The translations under genes and the position numbers were made by a program. DNA of 5,654 bases from an uncultured Ruminococcus sp. (lineage in GTDB: Bacteria > Bacillota > Clostridia > Oscillospirales > Acutalibacteraceae), in assembly GCA_900554995.1 (NCBI GenBank), contig USJJ01000104.1:1-5654 (forward strand), read 5' to 3'. Below are positions 1 through 5,654 of this stretch, piece by piece. The notes beneath the pieces were generated by a model. That model had not been told where the DNA came from, ran no database searches, and saw only the letters and a program-made list of their open reading frames with translations. Numbering within the stretch: position 1 is the stretch's first letter; every line of letters starts with the position of its first letter.

Positions 1-1
1 C

Positions 2-100
2 TGCATAGATTGCCTTGCCGAAAAATTCGACTGCTCCCGTGAACTGCTCGAGGAAAAAATCAAACAGTTCAAATCCTCGGGATGCACACTTTTTAAGTAA
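2..100 (+). CDS. 3' end of an unidentified protein gene (N-terminus outside window)
   Basis: One forward frame is open from the left edge for 32 codons and stops with TAA eight bases before a strong terminator hairpin, which is what the tail of a real gene looks like. The visible residues begin CIDCLAEKF and end GCTLFK. Four of the 32 are cysteine (visible positions 1, 4, 11 and 28), including a CxxC. The middle (LAEKFDCSRELLEEKI) looks helical and loosely recalls the helix-turn-helix-like tail of several regulators and ImmA/IrrE-type peptidases, but this is too little to assign a family. The gene converges with glnA and shares its terminator. Coding status is fairly likely; the function is unknown. 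Confidence 0.6.
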   Translation, partial: CIDCLAEKFDCSRELLEEKIKQFKSSGCTLFK

Positions 101-107
101 ATAAGAA

Positions 108-145
108 GGACAGCGACGAATTAAATTCCGTCGCTGTCCGTTTTT
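108..145. terminator. Intrinsic terminator between convergent genes
   Basis: An 11 bp perfect stem (108-118 pairs with 129-139, arm GGACAGCGACG) encloses an AT-rich loop of about 10 nt. On the forward strand it is followed by G and then five T (141-145), a canonical Rho-independent terminator for the upstream gene. On the reverse strand the hairpin is followed by a moderately T-rich stretch (107 down to 95, TTCTTATTTACTT), so it probably also ends the yfbR-glnA transcript, whose last stop codon lies at 157. It is stronger in the forward direction. Confidence 0.88.
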
Positions 146-156
146 ATATTCAGATA

Positions 157-1494
157 TTAATACTTTGCAAGGTAGGTATCAATTTCCCACTGTGAAATAC
201 TTGTTCTGTAACTGTCCCATTCACGGCGTTTTGCCTCAATGAACTTTGCATAAACGTGCTCGCCGAGGGCTTCCTTAATAAAGTCACTTGCCTCGAATTC
301 GTCGATGGCCTCCTCGAGCGTGCCGGGGAGCGATTCAATCTTTGCAGCCTTACGCTCCTCAACGCTCATATCAAAAATGTTCTTGACTGTCGATTCGGGG
401 GGCATATAGCCTTTCTCGATTCCGTCAAGACCTGCAAGCAGGCAGAGCGCCATTTCAAGATACGGGTTGCAGGACGGATCGGCACTTCTCAGCTCAACTC
501 TTGTACCCTTGCCTCTGGCGGCAGGAACACGAACGAGCGCAGATCGGTTCGACGCAGACCAAGCGATGTAAACGGGAGCCTCATAGCCCGGAACAAGTCT
601 CTTATATGAATTGACAAGCGGATTGTTGATTGCCGTTGTCGCCTTGATGTGCTTCATAATACCTGCGACAAAGTGAAGTGCGGTCTCCGAAAGTCCGTAC
701 TGACCGTTCGGGTCACAGAAAACATTGTTGCCGTCCTTGTCAAAGAGGGACATATTCGTGTGCATACCCGAGCCGGCAATTCCGTAAATCGGTTTCGGCA
801 TAAAGGTTGCATAGAGGTTGTGAAGCTGTGCGTATTTCTTAACAACATATTTGAAGGTCATTACCTTGTCGGCAACGGTGAGAACATCACCATACTTAAA
901 GTCGATTTCGTGCTGACCCTCGGCACATTCGTGATGCGACGCCTCAATCTCAAATCCCATATCCTCAAGCGCAACGCACATATCACGGCGGCAGTCTCCG
1001 CCGAGATCGACGTTATCAAGATCAAAATATCCAGCCTTGTCGTGGGTTTTGGTTGTCGGTCTGCCCTCATCATCCGTGTGAAAAAGGAAAAATTCAAGCT
1101 CGGGACCTACGTTGAATTTGTAGCCCATATCGTCAGCCTTTTTAATTGCACGCTTGAGTACGTTTCTCGGATCGCCGGTAAAAGGCGTTCTGTCCGAGCA
1201 GTAAACGTCGCAGATCAGACGAGCCGTTTTGCCGTCGGAAAGATGGTTCCACGGAAGAACAACGAATGAATCATAGTCGGGATAAAGATACATATCCGAC
1301 TCCTCAATACGAACAAAGCCCTCAATGGAAGATCCGTCGGTCATACAATCATTGTCGAGAGCTTTTTCAAGCTGATTGACCGTGATAGCAACGTTTTTCA
1401 TACAGCCCAGAATATCAGTAAACTGAAGCCGTACGAATCTGACATTCTGTTCTCTTGCCATTCGGAGAATGTCCTCTTTTGTATATTTACCCAT
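157..1494 (-). CDS. glnA: Glutamine synthetase type I (GSI-alpha)
   Basis: Cytoplasmic dodecameric enzyme that makes glutamine from glutamate, ammonia and ATP. At 445 residues it matches the Bacillus GlnA length, and the family landmarks are in order: N-terminal beta-grasp region (QFTDILG at 24-30), DGSSIEGF (53-60), metal ligands in GPELEFF (E132, E134), [10 protein letters not shown] (E189, E196) and GSGMH (H245), the glutamate flap [13 protein letters not shown] (295-307), and RVELRS (E334). R62 and the flap glutamate E305 correspond to the B. subtilis residues tied to glutamine feedback (R62, E304). I see no long insertions or adenylylation-loop features of the beta type, so control is probably by feedback and regulator binding. 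The start ATG is preceded by GAGAGAGG at about 7 nt spacing. It lies 29 bp downstream of yfbR on the same strand, too close for a full separate promoter, so cotranscription is likely. I saw no GlnR-type box. Confidence 0.98.
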   Translation of the reverse strand: MGKYTKEDILRMAREQNVRFVRLQFTDILGCMKNVAITVNQLEKALDNDCMTDGSSIEGFVRIEESDMYLYPDYDSFVVLPWNHLSDGKTARLICDVYCSDRTPFTGDPRNVLKRAIKKADDMGYKFNVGPELEFFLFHTDDEGRPTTKTHDKAGYFDLDNVDLGGDCRRDMCVALEDMGFEIEASHHECAEGQHEIDFKYGDVLTVADKVMTFKYVVKKYAQLHNLYATFMPKPIYGIAGSGMHTNMSLFDKDGNNVFCDPNGQYGLSETALHFVAGIMKHIKATTAINNPLVNSYKRLVPGYEAPVYIAWSASNRSALVRVPAARGKGTRVELRSADPSCNPYLEMALCLLAGLDGIEKGYMPPESTVKNIFDMSVEERKAAKIESLPGTLEEAIDEFEASDFIKEALGEHVYAKFIEAKRREWDSYRTSISQWEIDTYLAKY

Positions 1495-1523
1495 ATCTAT
1501 ACCTCTCTCAAATAATAATTGCC

Positions 1524-2111
1524 TTAGTTCATTTCATCGAGCGTCAGGCTGTAACTCGGGAGAAAGTCCTCCATAAAGCACCTGACCTCGGGCATATCCA
1601 TATCCTCAAGAGCCTTGAGGTTGGTCTTTGCCGCTTTATCAAAGTCGTGATTGCCTGCCTTTGACTCCTCGACACATTTTGTGTAAGCGCAGATTCTGTC
1701 CGCCGCCTTGACAAATTTCCAAAGCTGACGATCCTCATCCTGCTTGATGAAAAATGGTTTGTATTCCTCACGGATATCCTCGGGAATCATTTGCAACAAA
1801 GCTTTGCAAGCGTCGTCCTCAACGCAGTTGTATGCGTCGCGAATCTGCTTGCTGTAATACTTGACTGGGGTCGGCATATCGCCCGTAATAATTTCGGGCG
1901 CATCGTGAAAAGCTCCCAGAACCGCAGTGCGATCGGCATTGACATTGCCACCGAAACGCTTGTTGTGGATGACGGCAAGAGAGTGCGCAACCGTTGCAAC
2001 CTCAAGCGAATGCTCGCTGATATTTTCCACATAGGTGTTCCTCATCAGCGCCCACCTGTTAATATATTTCATCCTTGAAAGCATCGCAAAAAAATGATAC
2101 TTTTTACCCAT
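1524..2111 (-). CDS. yfbR: HD-domain 5'-deoxynucleotidase, YfbR family
   Basis: Predicted cytoplasmic metal-dependent phosphatase. The characterised E. coli YfbR removes the 5'-phosphate from deoxyribonucleoside monophosphates. The 195 residues are close to the E. coli length (199). The YfbR signature is complete: R19-W20 near the N-terminus (substrate contacts), ISEHS with H34, [16 protein letters not shown] with H69-D70, E73 and D78, and the distal metal ligand D138 in KAADRI. These are each offset by one from the E. coli residues as I recall them. The start ATG has GGAAGG about 7 nt upstream. It is first in a leftward unit with glnA 29 bp downstream, and a promoter with good -35 and -10 elements lies about 60 bp before it. 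Nothing is truncated. The exact nucleotide preference cannot be read from sequence; a broader 5'-nucleotidase role is the main alternative. Confidence 0.9.
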   Translation of the reverse strand: MGKKYHFFAMLSRMKYINRWALMRNTYVENISEHSLEVATVAHSLAVIHNKRFGGNVNADRTAVLGAFHDAPEIITGDMPTPVKYYSKQIRDAYNCVEDDACKALLQMIPEDIREEYKPFFIKQDEDRQLWKFVKAADRICAYTKCVEESKAGNHDFDKAAKTNLKALEDMDMPEVRCFMEDFLPSYSLTLDEMN

Positions 2112-2132
2112 TTAAACACCTTCCGAGTTTTC

Positions 2133-2163
2133 GGCTTTCACTGACGGATATTCGACGAAAGCC
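2133..2163 (-). other. Inverted repeat in the yfbR-glnA mRNA leader
   Basis: In the leader, GGCTTTC (2163-2157) can pair with GAAAGCC (2139-2133), a 7 bp stem with a 17 nt loop starting a few bases after the predicted transcript start. A second possible pairing, ACTGA (2168-2164) with TCAGT (2144-2140), would interlock with it, and CCGA/TCGG (2134-2131 with 2126-2123) reaches the edge of the ribosome binding site. There is no T-run after the stem, so it is not an obvious attenuator. It could be a 5' stabilising hairpin, an operator, or chance. Confidence 0.35.
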
Positions 2164-2167
2164 TCAG

Positions 2168-2203
2168 TAAAAAAATTTTAACATACGGCGGCATCTTTTG
2201 CAA
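2168..2203 (-). promoter_or_regulatory. Promoter for the yfbR-glnA unit
   Basis: On the reverse strand TTGCAA (2203-2198) is followed, after exactly 17 bp, by TAAAAT (2180-2175). The -10 is extended by TG one base upstream (TGTTAAAAT). The expected start is an A near 2168, giving a leader of about 56 nt before the yfbR ATG. This fits a vegetative sigma-A promoter (4/6 and 5/6 matches). No other promoter of this quality was noticed for glnA. Confidence 0.75.
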
Positions 2204-2231
2204 GGAAATTCTTTCTTTTTTGCTCTTTATG

Positions 2232-2240
2232 TGATACAAT
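2232..2240 (+). promoter_or_regulatory. Extended -10 promoter for the yhaM operon
   Basis: TGATACAAT contains TACAAT (2235-2240, 5/6 to consensus) with the extended TGn motif directly upstream. The -35 position at 17 bp spacing holds only a T/C-rich stretch (2212-2217), which is acceptable for an extended -10 promoter. A start near 2247 gives a short leader that still includes the GGAGAGG ribosome binding site at 2261-2267. Confidence 0.65.
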
Positions 2241-2272
2241 CAATATATATTTATCGGATTGGAGAGGTTCGT

Positions 2273-3244
2273 ATGAATTTTACCGAAATAAATGACAACG
2301 GAACGGTCGAGGGCTTTTGCCTCGTAAAAAATCTTGAGGTTAAAAAGACGGCAAAGGGAATACCGTTTCTTGATCTTGTTCTGACCGACAGCTCAGGAGA
2401 GATAGGAGCTAAACTCTGGGATTACAAGGAAGAAATTTACGGCTTTATAAAGCAGAATTCATTGCTTAAGGTTCGTGGCTCAATTTCAATTTTTAACGAC
2501 GCACCGCAGATGCGTATTGACAGAGTGCGGCTTGCCAATGATTCCGACGGAGTGAGAATTGAGGACTATGTTCCGAGCGCCGAGTATTCGGGAGAGGCTA
2601 TGTATTCGGCAATTGTCGATATCATCAATGATTTTGAAAACACTCAGCTTAAAACACTCGTTATGACCGTGCTTGAGCAGAACAAGACAACAATGCTTTA
2701 TTGGCCTGCGGCGTTCAAGCTCCACCACGCAATCAGGGGCGGACTGCTTTATCATACGCTTTCGATTCTGAGGATGGCACAGAGCGTTGCGGAAATTTAC
2801 CCGTCGGTCGAAAAGGATTTGCTTTTCTCGGGCGTGATTCTTCACGATATTGCCAAAATCGGCGAATTTGAGGTCTCCGAGACGGGAATAGCATCCGGCT
2901 ACACGGTCGAGGGCACGCTTATAGGACACCTTGTTAAGGGTGCTATGAACATTGAAAAAATCGGGGAGGAACTCGGTACGGACAGGGAGCTGCTTACTCT
3001 TGTTGAGCATATGGTGATTTCCCATCACGGCGAGCCGGAGTTCGGAGCGGCAGTCAGACCGATGTTCCTTGAGGCGGAGATTCTTTCACAGCTTGATATG
3101 CTGGACGCACGAATCTACGAAATTTCACAGGCGGTTTCCGAGGTTGAGTCCGGTGACTTTACGCCGAGACAGTGGGCGCTCGAAAACAGGAAGCTCTATA
3201 ATCACGGACTTAAGGACATTAAACCGAAAGCGGACTTATTTTGA
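2273..3244 (+). CDS. yhaM: 3'-5' exoribonuclease YhaM family (OB-fold + HD domain)
   Basis: Predicted cytoplasmic exonuclease that shortens RNA (and, in B. subtilis YhaM, single-stranded DNA) from the 3' end. The 323 residues compare with about 314 in B. subtilis. An N-terminal OB-fold nucleic-acid-binding domain (about 1-90, with FLDLVLTDSSGEIGAKLWD at 32-50) is followed by an HD phosphohydrolase domain with HHAIRGGLLYHTLS (151-164, H161), GVILHDIAK (187-195, H191-D192), ISHHGEPEFGAAVRP (249-263) and LDMLDAR (274-280, D275 as distal ligand). The ATG at 2273 is chosen because GGAGAGG sits 5 nt before it; an in-frame TTG at 2198 would place the promoter inside the gene and has no ribosome binding site. 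It is first in a tight rightward operon, with the next gene 18 bp downstream, and is divergent from another HD enzyme (yfbR). All key residues are present. Confidence 0.95.
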   Translation: MNFTEINDNGTVEGFCLVKNLEVKKTAKGIPFLDLVLTDSSGEIGAKLWDYKEEIYGFIKQNSLLKVRGSISIFNDAPQMRIDRVRLANDSDGVRIEDYVPSAEYSGEAMYSAIVDIINDFENTQLKTLVMTVLEQNKTTMLYWPAAFKLHHAIRGGLLYHTLSILRMAQSVAEIYPSVEKDLLFSGVILHDIAKIGEFEVSETGIASGYTVEGTLIGHLVKGAMNIEKIGEELGTDRELLTLVEHMVISHHGEPEFGAAVRPMFLEAEILSQLDMLDARIYEISQAVSEVESGDFTPRQWALENRKLYNHGLKDIKPKADLF

Positions 3245-3262
3245 TATAATCGGGAGAGTATT

Positions 3263-4378
3263 ATGAAAAAATTTATCAGTATTCTTTTGGCGGCTGTGCT
3301 GTTTATCGGCTGTTCGATTTTCGCTTTTGCCGAGGACGGAAACACGGTAACAGGCACACTTAGCCTTGTTTCTTTCAATGTTGACGGACTTCCGATCCCT
3401 GCGGCACTGTCATCAACTAAGCGTGACCCGATAAAGGCGACAAAGCTGATTGCAAAGCAGATCAATGCCTCGGGCTGCGATATTCTCAGTGCACAGGAGG
3501 ATTTTAATCTTCATCCGATTCTCAAAAGCGGTCTTGATATGCAGTATGCGACCGAGACGAGCGGAGGAGTTGCCGTCGGCGACGGACTGAATCTTTTCTC
3601 AAAATATCCGATTTACAATATCGGCAGAGTGCCGTGGAAATCGGCTTACGGAGTTTACGATTGCGGATCGGACGAGTTGACTCCGAAAGGCATTCTTTAC
3701 TGCACGGTTGAGGTTGCCGACGGAATTTATATTGATGTCTACAACATCCACGCCGATGCCTGGGAGGATGAGAAGTCTATGCAGGCAAAGGCGGATCAGT
3801 TCGATCAGCTTATCGAGCTTGTTGAGGAGCACTCGGGAACCGACAGAGCGGTTATACTGACAGGTGATTTTAACACGAATTACTCCGTTTTTCGTGAGGG
3901 CTACAAAAACGGGCAGTATAAAATCGACCTTTGCCAAAAGATGATGGACAATTTCATCGGTCACGGCTTCAGGGATGCGTGGATCGAGTATAACAACGGC
4001 GGAAATTATGATTTTACCTACGGCGAAATGTATGAGCGCTACGGCTGCGATTACCCGAGGGTGTGGGACACGCTCGACCACGTGTATTACCGTGACGGCG
4101 CAGGCGTTTCGTTTGAGCTTCTTGAGGCGGTTTACGACGGCTTCGACTGCGACGGGATTTCATGGAACGGACATCTTTCCGACCATGCGGCGGTCAGAAC
4201 GAAGCTCTCTTACACGGCAAATTTAGATGAGATTAAGCCGCTTGAAAACAAGCAGGTTGAAAAGTTTGATCTCATTAAGTATATTATAAATGCGGTAACA
4301 ACGCTTTCAAAGTCACTTTTTAAAGCGATAATCAATCTTCCCGAGCTTATCAAAAACGGCATCGGATGGATAAAATAG
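3263..4378 (+). CDS. Secreted endonuclease/exonuclease/phosphatase (EEP) superfamily hydrolase
   Basis: Exported metal-dependent phosphodiesterase or phosphatase of the EEP (DNase I/sphingomyelinase-like) fold; 371 residues. A Sec signal peptide covers residues 1-23 (MKKF basic end, hydrophobic core, cleavage likely after AFA). FIGC with C17 is a poor lipobox alternative. The EEP catalytic set is complete and in order: SFNVDGLP (N39), AQED (E79), YNIHADA (H163), LTGDFN (D202, N204), LDHVYY (D272-H273) and LSDHAAV (D307-H308). The HADA motif followed by an ADQFDQL helix resembles bacterial sphingomyelinase C-type members more than DNase I, but the substrate is unproven. The mature part has six cysteines (72, 134, 147, 224, 262, 296), so disulfides are possible. 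Residues 333-371 form a lysine-rich amphipathic tail after the catalytic domain. The start ATG has GGGAGAG about 4 nt upstream. It sits 18 bp after yhaM and 8 bp before prmA, so it is probably cotranscribed. Confidence 0.9.
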   Translation: MKKFISILLAAVLFIGCSIFAFAEDGNTVTGTLSLVSFNVDGLPIPAALSSTKRDPIKATKLIAKQINASGCDILSAQEDFNLHPILKSGLDMQYATETSGGVAVGDGLNLFSKYPIYNIGRVPWKSAYGVYDCGSDELTPKGILYCTVEVADGIYIDVYNIHADAWEDEKSMQAKADQFDQLIELVEEHSGTDRAVILTGDFNTNYSVFREGYKNGQYKIDLCQKMMDNFIGHGFRDAWIEYNNGGNYDFTYGEMYERYGCDYPRVWDTLDHVYYRDGAGVSFELLEAVYDGFDCDGISWNGHLSDHAAVRTKLSYTANLDEIKPLENKQVEKFDLIKYIINAVTTLSKSLFKAIINLPELIKNGIGWIK

Positions 4379-4386
4379 GAGTAAGT

Positions 4387-5313
4387 ATGGACTGGACAGA
4401 AGTAAAAATTCACATTGATTCAAAGGACGTGGAGACGGCGGGCAACATCGCTCAGATGGTCGTTCCCTACGGAATTTATATTGAGGATTACAGCGATCTT
4501 GAAGAGGCGGCATGGGAGATTGCACATATTGACCTGATAGACGAGGATCTGCTCAAAAAGGACAGGAACAAGGCGACGATCCACATCTATATCTCACCTG
4601 AGGAAAGCCCGGCCGAGGCGGTAGCATTCCTTTCCGAGCGTTACAATGCAGAAGGAATAAAGCACGAGATTGACCTCAGCGTGTGCCGCAATCAGGATTG
4701 GGAGAACAATTGGAAAGAATATTTCAAGCCGATGCCCGTCGGCAGGAAGCTCCTGATTCGTCCCGTATGGGATAATGATTATGATGCGGGAGACAGAGCA
4801 GTGCTCGATATTGAACCGGGTCTTGCGTTCGGCAGCGGCGGACACGACACAACACGCCTTTGTCTCGAAACTTTGGAGAATCATATTACAAAGGATACCG
4901 AATTGCTCGACATAGGTTGCGGCAGCGGAATACTCGGCGTCGCAGGACTTCTCCTCGGTGCAAAGAGTGCTACGGGTGTTGATATTGATGAACTTGCCGT
5001 TAAGACGGCGAGAGAGAACGGCAAAATGAACGGCTTTACAGAGCCGAAATTCACCGTATTTCAGGGCAACCTCATCGACAAGGTGACGGGCAAATACGAT
5101 ATTGTCGTTGCTAATATTGTTGCAGATATAATCGTGATGTTTACAAAGGATGTCGGAAAATTTCTCAAGGACGACGGACTTTACATTACGTCGGGCATAA
5201 TCGACACCAGGGAACAGGATGTTCTTGACGCATTTGACAATTACGGCTTTGAGGTTGTCGGCAGACATGAGAGCAGCGGCTGGCTGTGTTTTGAAACGAG
5301 GTTGAAAAAGTAA
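4387..5313 (+). CDS. prmA: Ribosomal protein L11 methyltransferase
   Basis: SAM-dependent enzyme that methylates ribosomal protein L11 (lysines and N-terminus in characterised PrmA) in the cytoplasm. The 308 residues are normal for the family. An N-terminal L11-recognition region (about 1-110, including the helical stretch DWENNWKEYFKP at 104-115) precedes the Rossmann methyltransferase domain: the PrmA signature LAFGSGGHDTTRLCLETL (146-163), SAM motif I LLDIGCGSGILGVAG (173-187), acidic DID (199-201) and ANIVADII (242-249, the family's usual post-II motif). The ATG at 4387 is preferred because AGGAG lies 5 nt before it. The in-frame ATG at 4366 would lie inside the upstream gene and add seven residues with no ribosome binding site. 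It is 8 bp after the EEP gene and overlaps the next gene by one base, which suggests coupled translation. Nothing is missing. Confidence 0.97.
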   Translation: MDWTEVKIHIDSKDVETAGNIAQMVVPYGIYIEDYSDLEEAAWEIAHIDLIDEDLLKKDRNKATIHIYISPEESPAEAVAFLSERYNAEGIKHEIDLSVCRNQDWENNWKEYFKPMPVGRKLLIRPVWDNDYDAGDRAVLDIEPGLAFGSGGHDTTRLCLETLENHITKDTELLDIGCGSGILGVAGLLLGAKSATGVDIDELAVKTARENGKMNGFTEPKFTVFQGNLIDKVTGKYDIVVANIVADIIVMFTKDVGKFLKDDGLYITSGIIDTREQDVLDAFDNYGFEVVGRHESSGWLCFETRLKK

Positions 5314-5654
5314 TGTATCTTGACGGCAATGATATTGTACTCTTCTCGGGGGATTCGATAACGGATGGCAACCGTGGCAGAAAAATGGATTGTAATCACA
5401 TTATGGGTCACGGATATCAGTTTATTGTGTCGGCAAAGCTGGCATATGAAAATTCGGAGCGCAGGCCGAGGTTTGTTAACAAGGGATATTCCGGCGCAAC
5501 GATGGGCAAACTGCTTGAAACATGGCAGGAGGATGTGATCGACAATGCTCCGACGGTGCTCAGCATTCTTGCGGGAACTAATGACGGGCTTTTCGGATTT
5601 CTCAACGGATTGACAGTTTCTCAGGTCGGGGAAAACTATGAGAAAAATCTTTTG
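5313..5654 (+). CDS. SGNH/GDSL-type hydrolase, 5' part (runs off the window)
   Basis: Only the first 114 residues are present and the frame is open to the window end. SGNH landmarks are clear: block I FSGDSITDGNR (11-21) with nucleophile S15, the block II glycine region NKGYSGATMG (57-66, G59) and block III LAGTNDG (86-92) with N90. The C-terminal DxxH catalytic block would lie outside the window. Members of this fold are esterases, lipases or carbohydrate acetyl-esterases. The sequence starts directly with the first beta strand (MYLDGNDIVLFSGDS), with no signal peptide, so the product looks cytoplasmic. The start codon overlaps the prmA stop (TAATG); GAGG 11 nt upstream is a weak ribosome binding site, so translation probably depends on ribosomes finishing prmA. 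The substrate cannot be told. Confidence 0.9.
   Translation, partial: MYLDGNDIVLFSGDSITDGNRGRKMDCNHIMGHGYQFIVSAKLAYENSERRPRFVNKGYSGATMGKLLETWQEDVIDNAPTVLSILAGTNDGLFGFLNGLTVSQVGENYEKNLL

Noticed and set aside
649..1269. 206-codon forward open frame antisense to glnA
   Set aside because: It lies wholly inside the unmistakable glnA gene, its protein resembles no family, and no ribosome binding site or promoter supports it. It is a codon-bias shadow.
2198..2272. TTG start extending yhaM by 25 residues
   Set aside because: The extension covers the promoter -10 and the ribosome binding site, and the encoded residues are not part of the YhaM OB-fold. The ATG at 2273 with GGAGAGG is far better.
2486..3028. 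180-codon reverse open frame opposite yhaM
   Set aside because: It is contained in the well-supported yhaM gene and has no family features.
3299..3319. Lipoprotein signal (FIGC, C17) in the EEP enzyme
   Set aside because: The -3 position is phenylalanine and -2 is isoleucine, a weak lipobox, while AFA followed by ED at 21-25 is a good signal peptidase I site. It was kept only as an alternative in the gene entry.
4366..4386. ATG start extending prmA by seven residues
   Set aside because: It lies inside the end of the EEP gene without a ribosome binding site; AGGAG at 4377-4381 clearly serves the ATG at 4387.
3720..4484. Identical 16-base string ACGGAATTTATATTGA at 3720-3735 and 4469-4484
   Set aside because: Both copies encode GIYI in the same frame with the same common codons in two unrelated proteins, so it is best explained by codon preference rather than a repeat element.
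4594..5268. 224-codon reverse open frame opposite prmA
   Set aside because: It is entirely inside prmA, with a low-complexity translation and no recognisable domain. It is a shadow of the real gene.
1..5654. Mobile element, CRISPR, toxin-antitoxin or defence system
   Set aside because: No spaced direct repeats, terminal inverted repeats, transposase, tRNA-like structure or small paired genes were seen; the genes are mostly core functions with uniform style.

Overview
The window reads as chromosomal DNA from a low-to-moderate GC Firmicute, most likely a Clostridia/Oscillospirales-type gut anaerobe. This rests on an alpha-type (Bacillus/Clostridium-like) glutamine synthetase I, a YhaM-type OB-fold/HD exoribonuclease (a Firmicutes family), GGAGG-type ribosome binding sites and extended -10 promoters. 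The genus cannot be named from the sequence alone. Everything here looks like core metabolism plus two less ordinary hydrolases. There is no sign of an insertion sequence, phage, CRISPR array, tRNA or rRNA, and no recognisable defence locus.

Layout. The first 100 bases carry the 3' end of an unidentified rightward gene. It converges on a leftward pair across a strong hairpin terminator (108-145). The leftward pair is a YfbR-like HD-domain 5'-deoxynucleotidase (1524-2111), followed 29 bp downstream by glnA (157-1494). About 160 bp of divergent intergenic DNA (2112-2272) holds one promoter in each direction, back to back. Rightward from there is a tight four-gene run: yhaM (2273-3244), a secreted endonuclease/exonuclease/phosphatase-fold hydrolase (3263-4378), prmA (4387-5313) and the start of an SGNH/GDSL hydrolase (5313 to the window end, incomplete). 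The three junctions are an 18 bp gap, an 8 bp gap and a 1 bp overlap, so one transcript is likely.

How the genes may work together. The leftward unit pairs nucleotide monophosphate turnover with glutamine synthesis, and glutamine is the amide donor for nucleotide synthesis. The link is plausible but inferred. The rightward unit mixes RNA turnover (YhaM) and ribosomal protein methylation (PrmA) with an exported phosphodiesterase-like enzyme and a probable esterase. No common pathway is evident, so this may be an operon of convenience.

The points most worth a second look are the secreted EEP enzyme with its basic amphipathic C-terminal tail, the SGNH hydrolase coupled to prmA, and the leader of the yfbR-glnA transcript with its competing inverted repeats. 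I did not find convincing evidence of a new biological system.
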